A stretch of DNA of 34,846 bases from positions 1 through 34,846 of the forward strand of contig JAFLSM010000025.1 of assembly GCA_022510955.1 (NCBI GenBank), in the 5' to 3' direction. The number at the start of each line of letters is the position of its first letter. Within the stretch, counting starts at the first letter, position 1. This DNA is from Ruminococcus sp. (GTDB lineage: Bacteria > Bacillota > Clostridia > Oscillospirales > Acutalibacteraceae). The translations under genes and the position numbers were made by a program. This document shows positions 30,834 to 34,846 of the stretch, one piece after another. A model generated the notes under the pieces. That model was not told where the DNA came from. It saw nothing but the letters and a program-made list of their open reading frames with translations, and made no database searches.

Positions 30834-32407
30834 TATTTATTCCTCCTGCGAATCCAGAACACAATGCCAATAACGATAACTGCAATCGGAACAATAATTA
30901 CAAAGATAACCATTATAACACTTCTGGTTGCCACATCAGACACGCCAAGCTCTGTGCTTTCCATTGATTTTGTTTCAATAGTAATCTCTATGCTGTCCTT
31001 GCCCGAAACAGTATTGACAACATTCATAAGATAGGCCGAGTTATTGTAGCTGTTAAAGCTCATAATATTTGAATTAAACATTATGTATGAGCCAAACACA
31101 ACAAGTTTTGATTCTTGCTCGTCGGTGTTGCTCTTAATACCCTCAGCAGCCACACAAATCGGCTCGCCTGTAATGGCGTCATTGTAATCCCAATTCTCCT
31201 CGACATCTAACGGATAAATACCCGCCTTTGTTGAAGTATTCAGAATTGCGTGAGCCTTGCTCTCGTCCTTCACATTAATTGCGTGTGAATCGGAAACAAC
31301 AACAGGGATACTTGCGTTCTTAAGACCTGTTGTGTAATAGTCTGTATAATCAACAAGGAACGCATACGGTGAGCTGCCCGAAACCAAATGGTCGCCACTT
31401 GTTTCAAATACATAGCCGTTATCAACCGACATTCCCCATTCATTTAAAAGTTCGTCAAGATTAGGAGTTGACGGCATATCGGCAGTCGGAACATAAAAAA
31501 GTGTTTTGCCATACTTACCGTCGTTGTCGAGCCATTTTGAAAGCTTTGCAACAGTCTGCTCATCAAGGTCAACAGACGGTGCAAACAATAAAGCAACTGT
31601 TGCGTCCTCTTCAACATCCTGAGTTGTAAGTGAAATTTCGTTTACCTGATAAGCATTCTTTTCAAGCAGTGTTTTAATAGCAGAATAATCCTGCTCATTA
31701 TTGCCTGTAATCATATCAACAACAACCTTATCTTCGGTTGTAACATTGAGAATTGAAGTAACAACTGACTGCTCAACAGTTGAGCCTGTAATCTGAAGAG
31801 AACCGTAATAATAATAGGTTTCTTCGTCATATTCAAAGCAATCATTCAGAGTCAATACTTTGTACTGCTCACCGCATTCAACAACCATAAGGTAATTTGC
31901 GCTTGAATTAGTCCATTCAACATCACTGTATTTTGAAGTAAATGTTGGATTTTGTGTGAGGTCAACATAGTCAAGCTTTAACTTACCGTTTGAACCGCTC
32001 TCCATCTTCTCAAGCAAATTAACAGCCTGCACCATATATGTACCGCCGCTTTCAAAGTCATCCTTATTCATAAGAATTGTAACCTTTACATCCTTTGAAA
32101 GGTGAGAAACATAGTCAACTGTGTCCTCCTGCAAAGCATATGAACCATTTGCAGTCATATCTATTTTTATATTAGGAAAACGGTCAACAAGCAGTGAACA
32201 AATTATATTAAGCACAATAACAACAGCAACTACTGCAATGACAATTCCTATTGCAACAGAACCGTGTCTTGCCTTGCGTGATTTTAAAAACGCCTTTAAT
32301 GAGCTGTCTTTGCCTTTTTTATTTTTGCTTTTCTTTTTAGCTTTTTCAGCTTTATTGACAGCTTTCTCCGAAGCGTTAAGATTGTTAAGATTCTTTTCTT
32401 CGCTCAT
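30833..32407 (-). CDS. GldG-like ABC-associated membrane protein
   Basis: A 524-residue protein. The first 45 residues are Lys/Glu-rich and cytoplasmic (many AKKK and KNKK words); a membrane helix follows at about 50-74, a large extracytoplasmic domain of the GldG/ABC-type auxiliary kind (about 80-485, with 'YVSHLSKDVKVTILMN', 'VVDMITGNNEQDY'), and a last helix at about 495-518 ending in 'WIRRRNK'. In gliding Bacteroidetes GldG works with GldA and GldF, but homologues are common in Firmicutes that do not glide. SD GGGAGG lies before its ATG, 14 bases after the permease gene. The substrate of the complex is unknown. Confidence 0.88.
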   Translation of the reverse strand: MSEEKNLNNLNASEKAVNKAEKAKKKSKNKKGKDSSLKAFLKSRKARHGSVAIGIVIAVVAVVIVLNIICSLLVDRFPNIKIDMTANGSYALQEDTVDYVSHLSKDVKVTILMNKDDFESGGTYMVQAVNLLEKMESGSNGKLKLDYVDLTQNPTFTSKYSDVEWTNSSANYLMVVECGEQYKVLTLNDCFEYDEETYYYYGSLQITGSTVEQSVVTSILNVTTEDKVVVDMITGNNEQDYSAIKTLLEKNAYQVNEISLTTQDVEEDATVALLFAPSVDLDEQTVAKLSKWLDNDGKYGKTLFYVPTADMPSTPNLDELLNEWGMSVDNGYVFETSGDHLVSGSSPYAFLVDYTDYYTTGLKNASIPVVVSDSHAINVKDESKAHAILNTSTKAGIYPLDVEENWDYNDAITGEPICVAAEGIKSNTDEQESKLVVFGSYIMFNSNIMSFNSYNNSAYLMNVVNTVSGKDSIEITIETKSMESTELGVSDVATRSVIMVIFVIIVPIAVIVIGIVFWIRRRNK

Positions 32408-32421
32408 TTCATTAACCTCCC

Positions 32422-33126
32422 TTAGCTCCAGCGTCTTTTCTCAAGCACACGAACTGTAAAGAAAACAAACAGTGCGGTAACGCTTAAGAAGAATATGATA
32501 TCAGTAATATTAAGCAAACCATAAGAGAAGTTTACATAATACATGATGAAATTAATTTTTTCAAATGCGGCAGAAAGCCATTCAAACGGAATAACACTTG
32601 TGAATGTACTCATCATAAGAATAATAAAGCCGACAGCCATACCAAAGATTGCAGCAACAACCATACTTTCTGTAAGTACGGAGATGAAAATATTAATTGC
32701 AATCAAAGCCGCACCAAAAAGAAGAATGCCGATAAAAGTACAGAGAATAACACCCCAGCTCGGAGCAGCAAAGAACGCAATAACCACTGAAAATACAAGG
32801 AAGATTACTGAGCAAATTGCGTAAAGGATATATGCACCGAAAAATTTTCCCATTACAATTTCAGTAAGATTTACAGGGGCAGTAAGCAGTGCCTGATCGG
32901 TTTTTTGGCGTTTTTCCTCTGCAAAGCTTTTCATTGTAATGATTGGAACAAGAAACAGTATTATATAAATCATATTGTTAAATACGCCTGACAAGCTTGT
33001 TGTATTGCCCTCAAAACAATAGAAATAAAAATACAAACCGGAAAAGAAAAAGTACACAGCCATTACAACATAGGCAATAGCCGAGTTAAAATAAGCCGAA
33101 AGCTCTCTTTTTAAAATTGCACCCAT
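32422..33126 (-). CDS. ABC-2 type permease (GldF-like)
   Basis: A 234-residue integral membrane subunit with six hydrophobic segments, starting 'MGAILKRELSAYFNSAIAYV', with the cytoplasmic 'KSFAEEKRQKTDQALLTAP' motif after the second segment, which is typical of ABC-2/GldF permeases. The ATG overlaps the stop of the ATPase gene at 33126, showing coupling. It ends just before the SD of the GldG-like gene. With the ATPase it should form an exporter. Confidence 0.92.
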   Translation of the reverse strand: MGAILKRELSAYFNSAIAYVVMAVYFFFSGLYFYFYCFEGNTTSLSGVFNNMIYIILFLVPIITMKSFAEEKRQKTDQALLTAPVNLTEIVMGKFFGAYILYAICSVIFLVFSVVIAFFAAPSWGVILCTFIGILLFGAALIAINIFISVLTESMVVAAIFGMAVGFIILMMSTFTSVIPFEWLSAAFEKINFIMYYVNFSYGLLNITDIIFFLSVTALFVFFTVRVLEKRRWS

Positions 33127-34079
33127 TATCTTTTGCCTCCCTTCGCATAACTGCCCGATGTCAACTTAAGGAACATATCCTCAAGTGTTTCGTTGCCTGA
33201 CTGCATATCAAGAATAGGGGTATTATTGCGGGCCATTGCATTGAACACCTCACGACGAATATCAGCGCCCTGCTCATAAAATACAGTGTATTTTGCCGTG
33301 TTCTCGCCCATCTCCTGCTTCTTAGTTACTTTTTGAACAGCAGGAATATTTTCAAGCTCGGCAATTATTGATGAGGCTGTACCCTCAACAATAAGCGAAA
33401 GCTTTTGACGACCTGAGCTTACAACAGACAGCTCGTCAGTCTTTGCGTCGGCAACGATTTTGCCCTCGTTAATTACAATTATTCTGTCACAGGTTGCAGA
33501 AATTTCCGAAAGCACATGAGACGAAAGAATAACGGTGTGCTTTTTGCCGAGACTCTTAATGAGCTTGCGGATTTCTATAATCTGGCTTGGGTCAAGACCA
33601 ACAGTCGGTTCGTCAAGAATAAGAACCTGAGGATTTCCAATCAAAGCCTGAGCAAAGCCCACACGCTGACGATAACCTTTTGAGAGGTTCTTGATAATTC
33701 TGTCAGCCTTATCGGTTATGTGTACAAGGCGCATAACCTCATTAATATGTTCCTTTTTAGGCAACTTTACACCCTTGAGGTCAAACATAAACTCAAGGTA
33801 TTTTCTGACAGTCATATCAATATAAAGCGGAGGAATTTCGGGAAGATAACCGATTTTGCTTTTTGTAGCCTTCGGGTCCTCCAAAATTTCGCTTCCATCA
33901 ATAGTAACAGTACCGCTTGTTGATGATATGTAGCCTGTTATCATATTCATTGTTGTTGACTTGCCTGCACCGTTCGGACCGAGAAATCCGAGGATTTCGC
34001 CTGTTTCAACGGTGAAGCTGATATTGTCAACTGCTTTTATGTCACCATAGCATTTGGTTAAATTGGTAACCTCAATCAC
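33126..34079 (-). CDS. ABC transporter ATP-binding protein (GldA-like)
   Basis: The nucleotide-binding subunit of the four-gene exporter. Walker A 'GPNGAGKST', Q-loop near 'LPEIPPLY', signature 'LSKGYRQRVG', Walker B 'VLILDEPTVGLDP' and switch His in 'LSSHVLSE' are all intact; the C-terminal part (about 220-310) is the regulatory extension usual in GldA and NatA types. The start is set at GTG 34079 (VIEVTNLTKCYG), as AAGGAG lies 10 bases upstream and the family usually begins there; ATG 34109 and ATG 34103 would add 10 or 8 residues. It is first in the operon; its stop overlaps the permease start. Confidence 0.92.
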   Translation of the reverse strand: MIEVTNLTKCYGDIKAVDNISFTVETGEILGFLGPNGAGKSTTMNMITGYISSTSGTVTIDGSEILEDPKATKSKIGYLPEIPPLYIDMTVRKYLEFMFDLKGVKLPKKEHINEVMRLVHITDKADRIIKNLSKGYRQRVGFAQALIGNPQVLILDEPTVGLDPSQIIEIRKLIKSLGKKHTVILSSHVLSEISATCDRIIVINEGKIVADAKTDELSVVSSGRQKLSLIVEGTASSIIAELENIPAVQKVTKKQEMGENTAKYTVFYEQGADIRREVFNAMARNNTPILDMQSGNETLEDMFLKLTSGSYAKGGKR

Positions 34080-34154
34080 CTGATATTCACTCCTTATTTT
34101 CATTGGCATATTTTATGCCTGACCGCGCAAGAGCGCATATTAAAACATTTTAGA

Positions 34155-34188
34155 TTATACTACAAAAAATCCAATTTGTGTAGTATAA
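34155..34188. promoter_or_regulatory. Long inverted repeat over a candidate promoter of the ABC operon
   Basis: TTATACTACA (34155-34164) and TGTAGTATAA (34179-34188) are perfect 10-base arms with a 14-base spacer. On the minus strand the downstream arm contains TATAAT, and TACACA lies 17 bases upstream of it, within the other arm, so a dimeric repressor would cover both promoter boxes. The regulator is not identified. The site is in the gap between the divergent ABC operon and spoVAE. Confidence 0.5.
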
Positions 34189-34316
34189 ATTTATAAAAAT
34201 CATTTAAAAAACACAAAACTTCGCTCCGTTATCACACAAGGAAGAAATAATATGAATTTTTAAGCAATTTTTGCAAACAATGTTTATAAACTATTACGCA
34301 GACAAGGAGAATTTCA

Positions 34317-34673
34317 ATGAATTACTTAAATGCTTTTTGGGTGGGCGGACTGATTTGCGTTGTCGGACAAATTTTGATTGACAAAACAAAGCTTACACCT
34401 GCAAGAATATTGACAAGCTTTGTTGTGGCAGGTGTAATTTTGGGTGCATTCGGGCTTTATAAACCGATTGTTGAATTTGCAGGAGCAGGTGCAAGCGTGC
34501 CGATTTGCGGATTCGGCAATCTGATGTGCGAGGGCGTGCAGGAGGCACTGAAGCAGTATGGAGCTCTTGGAATTTTAACAGGCGGACTGACAAGTGCAGC
34601 AGCAGGAATTGCCGCAGCAATATTTTTTGCACTTATTGCCGCACTTTGCACAAAACCGGGCGATAAGCTATGA
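34317..34673 (+). CDS. spoVAE: Stage V sporulation protein AE
   Basis: A 118-residue membrane protein of the SpoVAC/SpoVAE family, part of the channel that moves dipicolinic acid into the forespore and out during germination. It has four hydrophobic segments and conserved blocks 'GGLICVVGQILIDKTKLTPA', 'VVAGVILGAFGLYKPIVEFA' and 'GAGASVPICGFGN'. SD AAGGAG lies 7 bases before the ATG. Its usual partners spoVAC and spoVAD are not beside it: upstream is the divergent ABC operon and downstream a terminator, so it stands alone here. Its presence indicates an endospore-forming organism. No clear sigma-G promoter was identified. Confidence 0.92.
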   Translation: MNYLNAFWVGGLICVVGQILIDKTKLTPARILTSFVVAGVILGAFGLYKPIVEFAGAGASVPICGFGNLMCEGVQEALKQYGALGILTGGLTSAAAGIAAAIFFALIAALCTKPGDKL

Positions 34674-34731
34674 TTTTTCGGTATTATCCACTTTTAAAAG
34701 AAATTCAATAAATTATGGTTTGTTTTACTCA

Positions 34732-34757
34732 TCCTCCGAGATAATCGGGGGATTTTT
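34732..34757 (+). terminator. Terminator of spoVAE
   Basis: TCCTCCGA (34732-34739) pairs with TCGGGGGA (34745-34752), with one T-G pair, followed by TTTTTCTTTTG. It is about 60 bases after the spoVAE stop. Confidence 0.85.
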
Positions 34758-34797
34758 CTTTTGTGTAGTTGTTCTTAAAGAAAACATAAAAAATAAT

Positions 34798-34833
34798 GGC
34801 TCTATAATAAAAGTTGGGGTAACAAATAGAGCC
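34798..34833 (-). terminator. Probable terminator of a minus-strand gene beyond the window
   Basis: GGCTCTAT (34798-34805) pairs with ATAGAGCC (34826-34833). On the minus strand the stem is followed by ATTATTTTTTATG, a good T-rich tail, which suggests that a minus-strand gene ends just past the right edge. Confidence 0.6.
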
Positions 34834-34846
34834 TACAAAAATAAAA

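Noticed and set aside
29289..34079. Gliding motility system
   Set aside because: Only GldA/F/G-like and DUF4340 genes are present. These are common in non-gliding Firmicutes and no other gld or spr genes are seen.

Overview
The window looks like chromosome of an anaerobic, spore-forming gut Firmicute of the family Oscillospiraceae, most likely a Ruminococcus close to R. bromii. The reasons are the low G+C, four secreted proteins with type I dockerins of the Ruminococcus kind, two extracellular GH13 amylases with CBM26-like starch-binding modules (an 'amylosome' setting), a spoVAE gene, a split transketolase and clostridial small genes. The species is an inference; no cohesin or scaffoldin is seen here.

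Layout. 1-1350: the end of a tRNA-Thr, a tRNA-Tyr, and a small secreted dockerin protein bracketed by two near-identical terminator hairpins. 1351-3061: a tight nitroreductase, Smr, Crp/Fnr operon. 3104-3945: a yybP-ykoY type manganese riboswitch with a readable Shine-Dalgarno (SD) sequestering switch ahead of mntP, closed by a strong terminator. 3980-10496: mostly minus-strand genes: AGCS symporter, an unusual DMT-transporter/HAD-hydrolase fusion, thioredoxin and two-subunit transketolase, separated by long repeat-filled gaps. 10497-18759: citrate synthase, a CBM26-GH13 amylase, a Cof-type HAD hydrolase, a translationally coupled small Cys protein plus short MGMT, a LOG-family protein and a MATE exporter. 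18934-27303: the secreted block: a 1145-residue GH13 amylase with two starch-binding modules and a dockerin, a membrane protein with an acidic tail, and a two-gene operon of a papain-like protease with dockerin and a dockerin protein of unknown function. 27479-34846: a HAD hydrolase, nth, a small XRE regulator, a four-gene Gld-like ABC operon and a lone spoVAE.

How it fits together. The amylases degrade starch outside the cell, one free and one able to dock on a scaffold. Transketolase and citrate synthase serve central carbon metabolism. The dockerin protease and dockerin proteins of unknown role could process or decorate the same surface complex.

The least explained signal is an intergenic repeat family at about 7095-7319, 7766-7945, 8015-8170 (inverted), 10147-10372, 16150-16550 (tandem) and 23333-23512. 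Each unit carries a hairpin with a fixed CACT loop and a stem that changes by paired substitutions, then a second hairpin. This pattern suggests conserved RNA or DNA secondary structure. One edge of the repeat coincides with the SD of several downstream genes. Other items of interest are a frameshift in the protease signal peptide and the DMT-HAD fusion that keeps an SD and ATG at its joint.
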